The notes under the pieces were generated by a model. That model did no database searches and had not been told where the DNA came from. It worked only from the letters and a program-made list of their open reading frames with translations. Of a DNA stretch of 64,000 nucleotides, positions 43,924-52,833 are shown one piece after another; within the stretch, counting starts at the first letter, position 1; every line of letters begins with the position of its first letter. Made by a program: the position numbers and the translations under genes. The stretch lies in NCBI RefSeq assembly GCF_001898575.1, contig NZ_MKUD01000010.1, positions 361,110 through 425,109 of the forward strand, in the 5' to 3' direction. The stretch is from Spirosoma sp. 48-14 (GTDB lineage: Bacteria > Bacteroidota > Bacteroidia > Cytophagales > Spirosomataceae).

Positions 43924-44781
43924 TTAATTTTTCTGGAGGTGAGCTAATTTGTCAGGATTTCGGAGCGAGAAAATGTGACCAATGCCCTGTTCGTCGATGT
44001 CCAGTACCATAACCGTTGTTACTAGTTGTGTGTCCTGATCGGAGAATAAAAACGCAATTGACCCATTGATCAGGGCCGTTCTGACGGTTAGTTCAGCCCC
44101 TCGCTTTTCGACCATCGATCGCAGATACCGTTCAACAACCATACGCCCAAACAACGGATTGATAGCTGTACGTACTTTACCACCCCCATCGGAATACAGC
44201 ACAACGTCCGTTTTTAGCAACTGCATGAAACTATCGATGTCGCCTGTTGTGCTGGCCTGCGAAAAAGCGTCGAGCAAGGTTTGCTGATGGTGTGGGTCAA
44301 TTGTAAACCGACGGGTTGAACTGGCTATTTTTTCTTTGGCCCGATGATAAAGCTGGCGGCAGTTCGCTTCTGTTATGTCGAACTGATCGGCCAGTTCGGT
44401 ATAGTCCAGCTCGAAACTTTCTTTTAACAGGAAAATGGCGCGTTCGAGGGGCGACAGTTTTTCCAGGAGCAATAAGAAACCATAGGAAATATCCAGTTTG
44501 GCATCCAGTACGGGGTGGGGCCAACTGATAGGTTCGGGTAGCCAGGTGCCTTTGTAAGCCTCCCGCTGGCGTTTTACGGCACTCAGGTGGTTGAGTGAAG
44601 CATTCATAACGCTTTTGGCCAGATACGCTTTCGGATCCTGAACGGAGTCTGGTGACCGGCTGAGCCAGTTCGTCAATGTATCCTGAACGATATCTTCACT
44701 GGTCATAACTTCACCCGTCATCCGGTACGCAATGGAAAGAAGCAAAGGGCGATAGGTGTTAACTGCGTCAGTCGTTGGCAT
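43924..44781 (-). CDS. ECF41-family RNA polymerase sigma factor
   Basis: Sigma region 2 (LSIAYRMTGEVMTSEDIVQDTLTNWL) and region 4 (ERAIFLLKESFELDYTELADQFDITEANCRQLYHRAKEKI) are followed by a SnoaL-like C-terminal domain. All three ECF41 signature motifs are present: WLPEP in the linker, DGGGKV in the SnoaL domain and NPDKL at the C-terminus. In this group the C-terminal domain replaces a separate anti-sigma factor. The ATG at 44781 is used; an upstream TTG at 44787 is possible. It is the first gene of the sigma, four-TM and NmrA-like oxidoreductase operon. Confidence 0.94.
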   Translation of the reverse strand: MPTTDAVNTYRPLLLSIAYRMTGEVMTSEDIVQDTLTNWLSRSPDSVQDPKAYLAKSVMNASLNHLSAVKRQREAYKGTWLPEPISWPHPVLDAKLDISYGFLLLLEKLSPLERAIFLLKESFELDYTELADQFDITEANCRQLYHRAKEKIASSTRRFTIDPHHQQTLLDAFSQASTTGDIDSFMQLLKTDVVLYSDGGGKVRTAINPLFGRMVVERYLRSMVEKRGAELTVRTALINGSIAFLFSDQDTQLVTTVMVLDIDEQGIGHIFSLRNPDKLAHLQKN

Positions 44782-44872
44782 AGGCAAAACTAATCAGTTT
44801 CTTTTTGATAGAATAACTGAAAAACCTGTAGATTTACCGATATAGCACTCATCCTCATATACATAAGCTACT

Positions 44873-46189
44873 ATGTCGACCCGCAGAGCGTTCTTTCGCC
44901 AGTCTGCAGCCGCAGCTACCGGCGCCCTTACTCTTCCATCGTTTCTTCCGGAAACCTTCGCCAGTCCGATGTCAACGGCCGATGCCGGGCTCAAATTGGC
45001 TTCGGAGTGGGCCAAAGATGAAGATTTCTGGGCCTGGGTAAAATCGGAATACACGGTGTCGCCTAATCTGCTGAATCTGAACAATGGAGGGGTTTGCCCA
45101 CAGCCAAAGGTTGTGCAGGACGCACATATCCGGTTTTATCAGTACTGCAACGAAGCGCCGTCGTATTATATGTGGCGGATTCTGGATCAGGGCCGCGAGT
45201 CGCTGCGGGAAAAACTGGCCGATCTGGGTGGGTGCTCGCCCGAAGAAATCGCCATCAATCGAAATGCAACGGAAGGCCTGAATACGGTCATTTTCGGCTT
45301 AAACCTGAAACCCGGCGACGAGGTCGTGTTGACCAAACAGGATTACCCGAATATGCTCAACGCCTGGAAGCAGCGCGAAAAACGGGATGGTATCAAACTG
45401 GTTTTTCTGGACCTGAATTTGCCGAGCGAGAACGAGGATGCGCTGGCTGAGCAGTATATCCGGGCCTTTACACCCCGCACCAAAGTGGTTCATGTGACGC
45501 ACATGATCAACTGGATCGGGCAGGTGATGCCGGTACGGAAAATTGCCGACGAAGCCCATAAGCGCGGTATCGAGGTGATTGCCGATGGCGCCCACTCGTT
45601 TGCCCTGTTCGATTTTAAAATCCCTGATCTGGGTGCCGATTATTATGCAACCAGCCTGCATAAGTGGCTATGTGCGCCATTTGGCAGTGGCATGCTGTAC
45701 ATTAAGCAAAACAAGATTCGCAACATCTGGGCACTGCTGTCCAACAATGAACCCGATGGACCAGATATTCGCAAGTTTGAGAGTCTGGGTACACGTTCGT
45801 TTGCTTCTGAAATGGCCATCGGTACAGCCATCGACTTTCATAATAGCATTGGTACAGCCCGGAAGTTTGCCCGCGCGCACTACCTGAAAAATTACTGGAT
45901 GGAACGGGTGAAGGATTTGCCGGGTGTGAAAATTCATACGTCGCTGAAGCCAGAATTTGCTGGGGCAGTAGCGCTGTTTTCGATCGATGGCATGAAACCC
46001 GGGGAGATTGACGGCCAACTCCTGAACAAATATAAAATCCATACAACGGCCATCGAGTGGGAAAACATCAAAGGCGTGCGGGTAACTCCTCACGTGTATC
46101 ATACGCCTAAAGACCTCGACCGACTCGTCACCGCCATCACGGCTATATCGGAAAAACAGGCGCTGGCCGGAAAACAAAAGAAAAGTTGA
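44873..46189 (+). CDS. Class V aminotransferase family protein with Tat signal
   Basis: 438 residues. A twin-arginine signal (STRRAFFRQSAAAATGAL) is followed by a PLP-dependent class V fold resembling isopenicillin N epimerase / cysteine desulfurase-type enzymes. Schiff-base Lys264 lies in YATSLHKWLCAPFGSGMLYI, the aspartate of the PLP pyridine in IADGAHSFALFD, and RNATEGLNTVIFGLNL binds phosphate. An exported PLP enzyme is unusual and needs periplasmic folding through Tat. The substrate is unknown. It is divergent from the ECF41 gene; a strong terminator follows. Confidence 0.87.
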   Translation: MSTRRAFFRQSAAAATGALTLPSFLPETFASPMSTADAGLKLASEWAKDEDFWAWVKSEYTVSPNLLNLNNGGVCPQPKVVQDAHIRFYQYCNEAPSYYMWRILDQGRESLREKLADLGGCSPEEIAINRNATEGLNTVIFGLNLKPGDEVVLTKQDYPNMLNAWKQREKRDGIKLVFLDLNLPSENEDALAEQYIRAFTPRTKVVHVTHMINWIGQVMPVRKIADEAHKRGIEVIADGAHSFALFDFKIPDLGADYYATSLHKWLCAPFGSGMLYIKQNKIRNIWALLSNNEPDGPDIRKFESLGTRSFASEMAIGTAIDFHNSIGTARKFARAHYLKNYWMERVKDLPGVKIHTSLKPEFAGAVALFSIDGMKPGEIDGQLLNKYKIHTTAIEWENIKGVRVTPHVYHTPKDLDRLVTAITAISEKQALAGKQKKS

Positions 46190-46256
46190 GATTCCTTCCT
46201 ATGGTCGGAACGGCAAAATCACTCGTTTTAATCTCATTTTCGAAAGCTTAAACAGG

Positions 46257-46305
46257 CACAAAGAGAAATCCCGTAACCTGACTCGTTACGGGATTTCTCT
46301 TTGTG
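46257..46305. terminator. Strong bidirectional terminator
   Basis: A perfect 21-bp stem (46257-46277 with 46285-46305) with a 7-nt loop lies between convergent genes 44873-46189 and 46327-47112. Confidence 0.85.
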
Positions 46306-46326
46306 TCTGTAATCAGCCGCTTAATT

Positions 46327-47112
46327 CTACTCATTTAATACCTTACTAACCAGCAATGGGCGGGCATTTTCAATCATCAACTGAGAACGCTTCTGGCTAT
46401 TTGGTCGCATGAGCAGGTAATAGAAACCTACTGTAGTAGTAAGATAGCCGACGAATAAACCATTGCCGACTAACCCTAAAACAGTTGGCAGAACCAGCAG
46501 CACCGCGAAGAGTACCGAGTTGGTATATAATGAATCGGTGAAAAGCCCGATCCGGCCAAATAGAAAATAAAATACCCGTACCCAGACGTAGGTGTTCAGC
46601 ACCAGAAACAGATTGAATAGCCAGTACATCGACTGGGGATTAATCAGCAGATGAAAGGCGCAGAACAAATGGAGCGTCGTGACAAACACATAGCTAGCTA
46701 TCATAATCGCTTTTGAGCCCGATACAAGTGGGGTTTGATAATACGACGTGGGTATGTGTCCTGCCAGGGCAACACCCGCAGCGAGTAAGGCCCAGTCTGC
46801 ATGGCCCGTCAGATAAGCCAACAGACAACTACCCAATTCCAGACAGCCCGACCCAATATGAATGTAAAGAACAGTACGTCGTTGTGTCGATAGAAAAAAT
46901 TTAGGGTGGGGTGGATGGCTGACGTGGTAAGTCAGCACAAACACGTTCATAAAAGCGGAGATCCCGCAAAACGTAAGTTTTTCGGCTAGCCATTCGCTGG
47001 ACTGATGATGTGTGGTGAGGCAATGGAAGCAAAAAAGCGTGGCAAGGGTTAATCCGGCCACAATCAGATAATACACAAACGACTTCATTAAGGCTTTGTT
47101 GAGCACAGACAT
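46327..47112 (-). CDS. Uncharacterised multi-pass membrane protein
   Basis: About 261 residues with about seven hydrophobic helices (FVYYLIVAGLTLATLFCF, FMNVFVLTYHVS, DWALLAAGVALAGH, IMIASYVFVTTLHLFCAFHLL, MYWLFNLFLVLNTYVWVRVFYFLFG and others). It is rich in His and aromatic residues. No family recognised. ATG 47112 is used; a GTG directly before it (47115) is possible. It is divergent from the lipoprotein gene 47300, and its upstream region shares the palindrome array at 47189-47242, so it may belong to the same regulon. Confidence 0.72.
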   Translation of the reverse strand: MSVLNKALMKSFVYYLIVAGLTLATLFCFHCLTTHHQSSEWLAEKLTFCGISAFMNVFVLTYHVSHPPHPKFFLSTQRRTVLYIHIGSGCLELGSCLLAYLTGHADWALLAAGVALAGHIPTSYYQTPLVSGSKAIMIASYVFVTTLHLFCAFHLLINPQSMYWLFNLFLVLNTYVWVRVFYFLFGRIGLFTDSLYTNSVLFAVLLVLPTVLGLVGNGLFVGYLTTTVGFYYLLMRPNSQKRSQLMIENARPLLVSKVLNE

Positions 47113-47188
47113 CACGTAATCGATGGCAAAACAAAGCGTTTCAACTCGATAAACCAGCGTTAATCGTGCGATTTGGCGGGGTAATGGC

Positions 47189-47242
47189 CTACCCTAACGG
47201 GTAGTTTTGACCCATCTGGGCAAGAACTATCCGTTAGGGTAG
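47189..47242. promoter_or_regulatory. Double palindromic operator, copy 1
   Basis: Two 16-bp palindromes, CTACCCTAACGGGTAG (47189-47204) and CTATCCGTTAGGGTAG (47227-47242), lie 38 bp apart. Together they form a 54-bp near-symmetric dyad. A matching pair with the same spacing occurs at 57557-57610. The flanks also agree: AACTAyCCGTTrGrGTAGCA in both proximal sites. The downstream site is centred 30.5 bp before the -7 element at 47265. TACCC half-sites resemble those of NarL/LuxR-type (GerE) regulators, so the TPR-LuxR protein at 57633 is the likely binder. Confidence 0.72.
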
Positions 47243-47264
47243 CATTCGCCCCTGATGGAGCCGA

Positions 47265-47272
47265 TAGTTTTG
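47265..47272 (+). promoter_or_regulatory. -7 element of lipoprotein gene promoter
   Basis: TAGTTTTG fits the Bacteroidota -7 consensus TAnnTTTG and lies 28 nt before the ATG at 47300. No TTG is found at -33; instead the proximal operator occupies that region, as expected for an activator-dependent promoter. Confidence 0.6.
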
Positions 47273-47299
47273 ATTCAAACATTACTATTCTGCTTAACT

Positions 47300-48604
47300 A
47301 TGAAGTACACCCGATTTACTCTCGTTTTAATCTTCCTGGCGCTGGTCGGCTCCTGTTCCAAACCAGCTTCCGATTTGAATCCAACTGAAGATCCTATAAC
47401 CGTTAAAGCAACCGATGTGAATCTGGCGTCGCTGGACCAGGATGCGGTTGAGTTCTACAAAGACATTGCCGTTATGGCCGAATGGTATGCCGATCACCCA
47501 GCCGTTTTAAAGGCGGAACTGGCTAAAAACAGTGCTGAAAAGTATACCGATTCGCTCTATAATGATTTTGTGGCAGAACTGGCTTCGATGGAGTTGTATG
47601 ACGAAAAAGACAAACCAGTCTCATTTTTCGACCTGGACGAAACCACCCGTCATACGTTTTTGAAGGATTACGTTAAGCTGGAAGCCAGTTTCCTGGATAG
47701 CAAGTTCAAAATAGCGGCCAACGAGCAGGCCGATGATCACATTGAACTGGTTAACGCAGCCGTTGATAAAACGGTAAAGACATCGGCCTTTTCTGACAAC
47801 TTCGACTTTAATGCTGAAGCTGCACGAATCAAAAGCAGTAACCCCTACGAAACCGTTTCCGCAGACATTCAGAATACACTGGGTGCTGGTCCCCCGCCAA
47901 AACTGGGACTCGAAAGTCAGTCAACAACCGAACAGACTTTTCTGAAGTTTTTGGCCGACTCCCGTATTCTGGGATATAGCGTGGTGACATTCAATCCGCT
48001 ATGCTTCAACAACACACCTCAGAAATTCGTCGATAAGATGCGGAGCGGGTTGCGGAAAGGACGCGTGCTGGTATCGTTGCCAGGTGGATTTATGACCGGG
48101 TCGCCGTTAGCCTTGAATGCAGGGGGGGGGAGTATTTTAGATGTTGGTCACGTAGCGATTGTTAGTAAGGATGCTTCTGAAATTCCAGCCACCGTCAATG
48201 CGGACTATGTGCTCTCGATTGGTACAAACAATGAGGAGAATATGCACAATGAAAAACTTGGAAAAGACTGGACCAGTAAGCATGGGGTTACTTATTTGAT
48301 GCAACCCATCAAGGTAACGTATCGGTATAAATTCCCCGTGTCGTGGGAACGTTCGCAGACGGATCTGGATAATTCGAAAACCTATCAGAAGATCACCAGT
48401 GTCATGGACCGCAAATATTGCTATGCACCGGAAATGTTGTATGCAAAATGGAAAGCTCCTGATCGGTTTATCTGCAGTAGCTCGGCCTGGTGGGCCATCA
48501 AGGAAGCTCATGGTGTAGGGATTGGCGATTTCTATAAGTCGACCATTTTTCCGGCGGGTGTTTATGAGTCCAGTGATATGCGCATCGTCGGAATGAGCTT
48601 CTAA
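47300..48604 (+). CDS. Lipoprotein with permuted papain-fold (YiiX/NlpC-P60-like) peptidase domain
   Basis: 434 residues. The start at 47300 gives a lipoprotein signal with lipobox LVGSC (Cys19); the ATG at 47255 lies before the signal and inside the promoter. The middle is helical. The C-terminal half carries His284 in ILDVGHVAIVSKD and Cys392 in DRFICSSSAWWAIKEA, in the order His then Cys, as in circularly permuted YiiX-type NlpC/P60 enzymes, which act on peptide or acyl bonds. A run of nine G (48122-48130) encodes three Gly just before His284. It precedes the secreted PI-PLC-like gene and is probably co-transcribed with it. Confidence 0.75.
   Translation: MKYTRFTLVLIFLALVGSCSKPASDLNPTEDPITVKATDVNLASLDQDAVEFYKDIAVMAEWYADHPAVLKAELAKNSAEKYTDSLYNDFVAELASMELYDEKDKPVSFFDLDETTRHTFLKDYVKLEASFLDSKFKIAANEQADDHIELVNAAVDKTVKTSAFSDNFDFNAEAARIKSSNPYETVSADIQNTLGAGPPPKLGLESQSTTEQTFLKFLADSRILGYSVVTFNPLCFNNTPQKFVDKMRSGLRKGRVLVSLPGGFMTGSPLALNAGGGSILDVGHVAIVSKDASEIPATVNADYVLSIGTNNEENMHNEKLGKDWTSKHGVTYLMQPIKVTYRYKFPVSWERSQTDLDNSKTYQKITSVMDRKYCYAPEMLYAKWKAPDRFICSSSAWWAIKEAHGVGIGDFYKSTIFPAGVYESSDMRIVGMSF
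48122..48130 (+). repeat. Homopolymer tract G9 inside coding region
   Basis: Nine consecutive G encode three Gly codons 21 nt before the His284 codon. A slip by one base would shift the frame and remove both catalytic residues. Confidence 0.8.
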
Positions 48605-48701
48605 GGGCATTGGTTCGTGTTACTCAGGCTGGCTCAACGATACGGCCACCCGTTTTTAGCCCTACGAGCCAGGTCTGATTTACGGCCCCATTTTCCAGAT
48701 A

Positions 48702-48733
48702 CACCGTGAAGTAGCAATGGCTGCTTCACGGTG
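48702..48733 (+). terminator. Hairpin between lipoprotein and PI-PLC-like genes
   Basis: Arms 48702-48715 and 48720-48733 pair over 14 bp with one G-T wobble and an AATG loop. There is no T run, so it may be an attenuator or an mRNA processing stem rather than a full terminator. It lies 37 nt before the ATG at 48770. Confidence 0.55.
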
Positions 48734-48769
48734 AATCAATATCCCATATCGCCAAAACGAACAAATTCG

Positions 48770-51700
48770 ATGAAATACCTTATAACAGTCCTGTTCGTGC
48801 TAATGGGGCTGGCTCATTCGTATGGACAGTTAACGGAAGAAAATGATCCGTCACTTTTCCATTTTGGCAGCTCTACGCAAATGCTACGCGGTGAATTTCG
48901 TGGTAAAATCGATTATGAAGAGAGCTGTAATGCCACCAGTAAGGTAGTATCCATTAAGTTCAAAGACTATATCTACGTGTCCTGGACCGGAGTACTGGGA
49001 AGCCTGAATGTGGCCTGTCTGGGTAGCACGCACCAGAAGGAACTGATTGAAAACGATAAAGCCATCGATGCCAATGTCTACCATGGATTTGAGGATACGT
49101 TGGGCGGATTTGCCTACACCAATTATTCGCCCACCATGCTGGTGTACCATGATTCACTCTACATCTACTACAATGACCAGAAGGAGAACAAAATCCATTA
49201 CCTGGCGATTGGGCGGGAAGGAACGGTGAAGATAGCCCGCCGTGGCATTATTGTCGGATCGCCTGTAAATCTGGTTAATATCACGGCCATCTATCACCCA
49301 GTTTACGATGCTGTGATTTTTGTGGGGCAGAATAAAGACAATAATCGCATCCGGTTCTTTGGCTTTGGGAAAACAACGTTTAACCCCATTACCATTCACT
49401 GGAGAGATGAGATGGTTGTTCTTGATAAGACGCTGAACGAAAGCTGTGTAGGAACGGTAGGAATCTGTGATGCGCTTGATCGGCAATTTCTGATTGCCTG
49501 GACCGGTACCGACAGTGGGAATCAGCTTAATTCCGGTTTTATCGATAAAGAAACATTTGATATAAACGATAGGCATACGTATACAGATCACAGTTCGCAT
49601 ATCGACGGGCCGTTACTTTTCCGAAAGGAGAATACAAACGATAACGATGTGCATATTCTATGGCGAGGTGCCAGAGATGATACACGAGTGTGGCAGGGAG
49701 TCATTAATTTGAAGAACAAAAACAGTTTCAAACAATTTTCCTTACCTACTAACACGGCGGTTGCTAACCTGACTCCCTCCCTGATTTCGCTGAATAGCCT
49801 CATCACCTACATGATCTGGCCGACGGCTAACGGTACGGGTATATTCGATACGTATTATAACATCATGATGGCCAAGGCGCTCGACTATCCCTATGAGAGC
49901 TGGATGGGGGCCTTGTTCAAAGATGAGCATACACTCAAAAACATGGTGTTGCCCGGCAGTAATAATGCCGGTATGAACGACGCCACTCAGGTGAGTTACG
50001 GACCCAATTATTACCAGGAGCTTAGCCTGCCCAATTTTGGCCAGTGTAATGAATGCGGATTTGTGACACAGTCGACCGATGTCGCGAAGCAGCTTGCTAT
50101 GGGATACCGCTATTTCGGGCTCGATATTTCCAATTCCCGATACACAAAAATTGACATTGGCCCGTACAAGTTTTTTGATGATGGGAACCTGCTGCATAAT
50201 GCCGTAAGTCCGGCCGATCCGACGGCTTCAGCCTGCCTGGGCGAAGGTTTAAGTACGATCCTGCAATCGGCTGCCGACTTTCTGGCAACTCATCCACAGG
50301 AATTCGTAGTGATCAACGTCAAGAATCTGAATCCTGCCCTGTATACGTTTACATCGATTATCGACGATCTGACAAAAACCATCAGCCCGTTCAAGGGTAA
50401 ACTGTATCAGCCAGATAATGAGAAAACCTTTGCTGATCTAGTCAATAAGCCTATTCGTGCCTTTCGGGGTAAAATAATCCTGACAGCCTCCGATGAACTG
50501 GTGGCTACCCGGTTAGGACTGATTCGCGATGTCTTTGAAACCAGCAACAGTAGCCAGTATCGAAACATCGACCCTACCAACAGCCGCATCGATCACCTGA
50601 TCGCCAATCAGCGGAATTTCTTCGCCAACTCGGCCTATACCGGCTCATATAAACGTATGGACTGGCAGGTTAGCCTGTTAGGCAATAAGCTTTTATGCGA
50701 TTTGAGGCCGTTGCGGAATTGTCTGCTATCGCCCAAGCCCGGTCTGTGGCATCACATCTGGTACGTGACCAAATGTGGGGTTGAAATAGCTAAAATGGGA
50801 TATACAGTCTTTAAAGCGTTTGCAACGCCCGAAGACCCCAGAAATTTGGTGACGATACTGGGCTGGATGATAAGTGGTCTGGGGGAGAGCAGTATCTCGA
50901 AAGTCGACCAGGCGAATCGCAGTTTGTATCCTGCCGTAAGCGATATGATGAGAGACGGGCTCCTTCATCCCAACAACCAGGTCAACATTATTTACACCGA
51001 CAATTCGGACTACCTCTATACGGATCTGTGTATGCAACTGATTACCAACTTCAACGATTATGACGAGGTCAGTGTATATAATGGGCAGATGCAGGTTTCC
51101 GACCAGCACGTGGGGGTTAGTTGCAGTGCGCCTAATTCGGGAATTGCCTCCGTGCGGGTTCAGGGTGGCTATCCACCGTATTCCTATTACTGGCCTTCGA
51201 CGGGCGACACGACGGCCATGACCACCGGCCTATCGGAAGGGTATCACCGGGTGCGGATCACCGATGCAATGGGGCATACCGTAACCCGTAAGGTGTATGT
51301 TTCCATGATTCCCCTTGCACATAGCGGAATAGCCAGCCGGAACATGAGTAAGACCGAAGTGCAGCCATACGGGCTGTCGAATCATTACGAGGCTGACTGC
51401 GATAATCTGATTGCTAAGGTTGAAAGTGATTTCACGACCACGGCAGTGGGCGACTCCCTGACGACTTCCGTATGGATTGATCCCGTACAGGGAACGCAGT
51501 ATGTGAAACGGCATTACCAGCTAATCCCGAGCAGGAATACGACTACGGCCAGCGCCAGGGTTACCCTTTACTTTACCCAGCAGGAGTTCGATGCCTATAA
51601 CCGAACCAACCCGTCGTATAAGCTTCCCAGTCAGGCGGGTGATTCCTCCGGTATCCGTAACCTCATGATCTGGCAGAAATTGGGGCGGAGTGCCGATAAC

Positions 51701-52375
51701 AGTGGATTGCTGAACTCCTACCAGGGCAACGTCCGGGAGATCTTTCCCAAACGGTCGGAGGTCACCTGGAATGCACTCGCCGGACGCTGGGAAGTTAGCT
51801 TTTATACCGAAGGCTTTGGGGCGTATTTCCTGACATCTTATAATGGGCAGCAAATCAACGAATGGATTAAAACGGACGCTTATATGCGTACAGGAAAACC
51901 CGTTATCCAGTGGGAAGTCCTAGAGAAAGGAGTGGCCCAGTACTTTATCGATTATTCGTATGATCGGGAACATTTCGAGCAGGCCGGTGTCGTTACCAGC
52001 AAAGGCCGTGGACGCAACACCTACGAATTTTATCATCAGAATCTACCGAAACTGATCGACAGCTCAGGGCAGGGCATCGTGTATTACCGCATCATGCAAC
52101 TGGGCAATACTGGCGACATGTCGTACAGCGAGATTATGCCCGTCGATTATTCGAAAGACCGAGCCCTGTTTGTATACCCAAATCCGGTGGACAGCCAATT
52201 AACCATTCAAAGCAATGTCGATACACAGGTAACGGTATACGATAGCGGTGGCCGATCGACCAGCGCCGTTCAGCTTCAGAAAGGAAAGAATGTGATTTCG
52301 ACGAGTCTATGGGTATCCGGAATGTACATTCTCCGAACGAACGATGGCGAGTTTTATAAGATTATCAAGCTCTAA
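48770..52375 (+). CDS. Large secreted PI-PLC-like protein with SprB repeat and T9SS sorting domain
   Basis: 1201 residues. The signal peptide is KYLITVLFVLMGLAHSYG, with the start at ATG 48770. A beta-propeller-like region of about 370 residues follows (strands such as YIYVSWTGVLGSLNVA, FLIAWTGTDSGNQL, HILWRGARDDTRVW). Next is a PI-PLC X-like domain (NMVLPGSNNAGMND, RYFGLDIS, LLHNAVS, SAADFLATHPQEFVVINVKN). A SprB-type repeat (GIASVRVQGGYPPYSYYW) and a C-terminal T9SS type A domain (YPNPVDSQLTIQS...YILRTNDGEFYKIIKL) follow. The first catalytic His of the family GTHDS motif is Asn398 here, while His476 remains. Catalysis is doubtful; phospholipid binding is possible. It is exported to the surface or medium. 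Confidence 0.85.
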   Translation: MKYLITVLFVLMGLAHSYGQLTEENDPSLFHFGSSTQMLRGEFRGKIDYEESCNATSKVVSIKFKDYIYVSWTGVLGSLNVACLGSTHQKELIENDKAIDANVYHGFEDTLGGFAYTNYSPTMLVYHDSLYIYYNDQKENKIHYLAIGREGTVKIARRGIIVGSPVNLVNITAIYHPVYDAVIFVGQNKDNNRIRFFGFGKTTFNPITIHWRDEMVVLDKTLNESCVGTVGICDALDRQFLIAWTGTDSGNQLNSGFIDKETFDINDRHTYTDHSSHIDGPLLFRKENTNDNDVHILWRGARDDTRVWQGVINLKNKNSFKQFSLPTNTAVANLTPSLISLNSLITYMIWPTANGTGIFDTYYNIMMAKALDYPYESWMGALFKDEHTLKNMVLPGSNNAGMNDATQVSYGPNYYQELSLPNFGQCNECGFVTQSTDVAKQLAMGYRYFGLDISNSRYTKIDIGPYKFFDDGNLLHNAVSPADPTASACLGEGLSTILQSAADFLATHPQEFVVINVKNLNPALYTFTSIIDDLTKTISPFKGKLYQPDNEKTFADLVNKPIRAFRGKIILTASDELVATRLGLIRDVFETSNSSQYRNIDPTNSRIDHLIANQRNFFANSAYTGSYKRMDWQVSLLGNKLLCDLRPLRNCLLSPKPGLWHHIWYVTKCGVEIAKMGYTVFKAFATPEDPRNLVTILGWMISGLGESSISKVDQANRSLYPAVSDMMRDGLLHPNNQVNIIYTDNSDYLYTDLCMQLITNFNDYDEVSVYNGQMQVSDQHVGVSCSAPNSGIASVRVQGGYPPYSYYWPSTGDTTAMTTGLSEGYHRVRITDAMGHTVTRKVYVSMIPLAHSGIASRNMSKTEVQPYGLSNHYEADCDNLIAKVESDFTTTAVGDSLTTSVWIDPVQGTQYVKRHYQLIPSRNTTTASARVTLYFTQQEFDAYNRTNPSYKLPSQAGDSSGIRNLMIWQKLGRSADNSGLLNSYQGNVREIFPKRSEVTWNALAGRWEVSFYTEGFGAYFLTSYNGQQINEWIKTDAYMRTGKPVIQWEVLEKGVAQYFIDYSYDREHFEQAGVVTSKGRGRNTYEFYHQNLPKLIDSSGQGIVYYRIMQLGNTGDMSYSEIMPVDYSKDRALFVYPNPVDSQLTIQSNVDTQVTVYDSGGRSTSAVQLQKGKNVISTSLWVSGMYILRTNDGEFYKIIKL

Positions 52376-52422
52376 CCCATAGCTACCGATTCGTCGGATA
52401 CCCGACGTTGATGCCTGTATCT

Positions 52423-52472
52423 CCCGTATCTGTATAACCAGTGTTTCTGGCATCACAGATACGGGCTTTTTT
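52423..52472 (+). terminator. Intrinsic terminator after PI-PLC-like gene
   Basis: CCCGTATCTGT (52423-52433) pairs perfectly with ACAGATACGGG (52455-52465) around a 21-nt loop, followed by a T run at 52467-52472. It lies about 48 nt after the stop codon. Confidence 0.8.
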
Positions 52473-52492
52473 GTTGATCGGTACGAGTAAAA

Positions 52493-52642
52493 TCAGGCGA
52501 TGACGTAGTGCCGGCTAATCCAGGCAATCGTAAATTGGAGCGACAGCCGACTAATGCTGTAGGTAATGTCGTCTTTTATTCGAATGGCGATCAGGTGCAG
52601 AACCAGATGAATAGCGATTCGGCTATGGTTGAGTTCGTCCAT
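52493..52642 (-). CDS. Possible small protein, 49 residues
   Basis: A minus-strand frame from ATG 52642 to stop 52493 reads MDELNHSRIAIHLVLHLIAI and continues with an Ile/Leu-rich helix to WISRHYVIA. The frame stays open further upstream of the ATG. It lies between the PI-PLC-like terminator and a large palindrome. It could be a gene remnant. Evidence is only the open frame and its protein-like composition. Confidence 0.25.
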   Translation of the reverse strand: MDELNHSRIAIHLVLHLIAIRIKDDITYSISRLSLQFTIAWISRHYVIA

Positions 52643-52685
52643 GATGAATCGTAAGTGACCGACTTCTGTAGGTGAAGAAAAATGG

Positions 52686-52765
52686 ATTCAGTATTCATAG
52701 GTGTGCCGTAAGTCTACAACAGGGTTTCCCGTTGCGGACTTACGGCACACCTATGAATACTGAAT
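52686..52765. repeat. Perfect 29-bp inverted repeat (80-bp hairpin element)
   Basis: Arms 52686-52714 and 52737-52765 are exact reverse complements over 29 bp. The 22-nt loop contains a further stem (AACAGGG with CCCGTT). It lies 69 nt beyond the lipase stop. No T run follows in the plus direction. It may end lipase-operon transcripts on the minus strand, or may be a copy of a dispersed palindromic element. Confidence 0.8.
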
Positions 52766-52833
52766 TTAGACGATAACCAATCGTACAGGCTTTTGCTGAA
52801 AGAGAAATCAGTAACGAGCTCGTATCATCAGCG

